A stretch of 6,083 nucleotides of DNA. Origin: Pyrinomonadaceae bacterium. GTDB lineage: Bacteria > Acidobacteriota > Blastocatellia > Pyrinomonadales > Pyrinomonadaceae. The notes under the pieces are model-generated. The model was not told where the DNA came from. It made no database searches and saw only the letters and a list, made by a program, of their open reading frames with translations. The position numbers and the translations under genes were made by a program. Numbering within the stretch: position 1 is the stretch's first letter; each line of letters starts with the position of its first letter. Positions 5,342 through 6,083 of this stretch are shown in pieces. Where the stretch lies: the NCBI GenBank assembly GCA_013812565.1, contig JACCTF010000074.1, positions 1-6,083 on the forward strand. Reading direction: 5' to 3'.

Positions 5342-5986
5342 TTACGGTGCAGAACGATTGATACAGAATAGAAAGCGTTGACCTGATTCGGGAAGGTGAA
5401 CGGCTGTGTAAAGCAGACCCGCTTTTTCGATCTGCTCACGAAGCGTATGACCTCCAAAAAGCAGCAATGTACTTGCGCCCGCCGTCCATTCCGCAAGCGT
5501 CGAAAACAGTTCTGTAAAACGATCAAGTGCGCGGCATGTCACAAAGAGCGCTTCGGGCATGGGCGTTAGCTCAAAGCGCGCGCAGACGACTTGTGATTGC
5601 GCATGCACTCCGGTGTGCCGTAGCGATTCGCGAAGGAAAACAGCTTTCTTGGCCGACGCTTCGATCAAGGTGGCTGAAAGATCGGGTCGCACAATCAAGC
5701 AGGGGATAATGGGTAAGCCTCCGCCGGAACCGACGTCGCACACAGTTGCGCCGTGCGGAAGATAGTGAAGGGCAACGAGTGACTCAAGCACATGACGCGT
5801 GGCAAACTCCTTCGGCGAACACGGCGCGACGAGATGAAGTCGCGGGTTCCATGCTTGGAGGTGCTCGTAGTATTTGCGCAATCCAGCTTGGTCACGTGCG
5901 CTCAAAAGAACTTCATAGCGTGCAGCATGACTTTCGAGCGCACGCACAAACTCATCAGACGGCAGTAAAATAGTTTGTTCAACCAT
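5342..5986 (-). CDS. rsmG: 16S rRNA (guanine527-N7)-methyltransferase RsmG
   Basis: The 214-residue SAM-dependent methyltransferase is predicted to methylate N7 of G527 in 16S rRNA, in the decoding-site region of the small subunit. Landmarks are YYEHLQAWNPRLHLVAP (39-55, matching the family's WNxxxNLT region), RHVLESL (64-70), SAM motif I DVGSGGGLP (84-92), TLIEASAKKAVFLRE (106-120, corresponding to the LLDSxxKRxxFL stretch) and TCRALDRFTEL (150-160). Length is close to the E. coli protein of 207 residues. No clear Shine-Dalgarno precedes the ATG, but the family N-terminus fits this start. The gene converges on the S55-like gene. It is often found near mnmG and parAB; those genes are not seen here, though the upstream side is cut by the window edge. 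In other bacteria, loss of RsmG gives low-level streptomycin resistance. Confidence 0.92.
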   Translation of the reverse strand: MVEQTILLPSDEFVRALESHAARYEVLLSARDQAGLRKYYEHLQAWNPRLHLVAPCSPKEFATRHVLESLVALHYLPHGATVCDVGSGGGLPIIPCLIVRPDLSATLIEASAKKAVFLRESLRHTGVHAQSQVVCARFELTPMPEALFVTCRALDRFTELFSTLAEWTAGASTLLLFGGHTLREQIEKAGLLYTAVHLPESGQRFLFCINRSAP

Positions 5987-6000
5987 CGCGGCAGTAGATG

Positions 6001-6026
6001 TTCAAGGTCCAAAGTCCAAAGTCAGA
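6001..6026. repeat. Short heptamer tandem repeat upstream of rsmG
   Basis: GTCCAAA occurs twice in tandem (6007-6013, 6014-6020), followed by the partial unit GTCAGAG and preceded by TTCAAG. It resembles the TTCAAAGTCCAAAGTC-type intergenic repeats that I recall from many environmental genomes. No pairing partner is seen before the window ends. It lies where the rsmG leader or promoter would be. No good promoter was found there; the best minus-strand match is TTGGCA and TAAGCT spaced by 17 nt, which is weak. Confidence 0.4.
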
Positions 6027-6083
6027 GAGTAGCTTAACGAAAGTCGTATCTAGTGCCAAAAGCTATGAGCAAAGATGGAAGGG

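Noticed and set aside
5987..6083. Promoter of rsmG with TTGGCA and TAAGCT
   Set aside because: The -10 match is only three of six bases, so I could not support it as a feature.

Overview
The window looks like chromosomal DNA of a free-living, GC-moderate Gram-negative bacterium, most likely an acidobacterium (perhaps Blastocatellia). This is inferred from the large secreted SpoIVB/S55-like protein, a type I associate with Acidobacteria, from a stand-alone cofG, and from spacers rich in palindromic repeats. No rRNA or other taxonomic marker is present, so the assignment is tentative. I see no tRNA, rRNA, CRISPR array, phage gene or transposase.

Layout: five genes account for most of the window. 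On the minus strand, in transcription order, are cofG (2830-1754, deazaflavin/F420 precursor synthesis), mobA (1767-1156, molybdenum cofactor nucleotide attachment; it overlaps cofG by 14 nt) and, after a 104-nt repeat-bearing spacer, a membrane-anchored alpha/beta-hydrolase-fold protein (1051-95) that appears to have lost its catalytic residues. A 336-nt divergent spacer (2831-3166) holds a strong sigma70-type promoter, a candidate operator palindrome and a hairpin-forming leader for the plus-strand gene at 3167-5068. That gene encodes a 633-residue exported S55-peptidase-like protein. A clear intrinsic terminator follows it, then a 106-nt palindromic intergenic repeat, and then the convergent rsmG gene (5986-5342, 16S rRNA G527 methyltransferase). 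The last ~85 nt upstream of rsmG carry a short tandem repeat.

How the genes relate: cofG and mobA are translationally overlapping and probably form one transcript, linking two redox-cofactor pathways; the hydrolase-like gene may be read with them. The S55-like gene is a separate, well-bounded single-gene unit with its own promoter and terminator. rsmG belongs to ribosome maturation and has no evident link to its neighbours here.

The two most notable points are both at protein level. First, the S55-like protein carries the two halves of the SpoIVB peptidase domain in the reverse order (Ser half first, His half second), which looks like a circular permutation. Second, the alpha/beta-hydrolase protein has Gly at the nucleophile position and no candidate catalytic His, so it is probably a pseudoenzyme. 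The three repeat-bearing spacers contain three different types of palindromic or tandem intergenic repeat. I did not find a convincing new multi-gene system.
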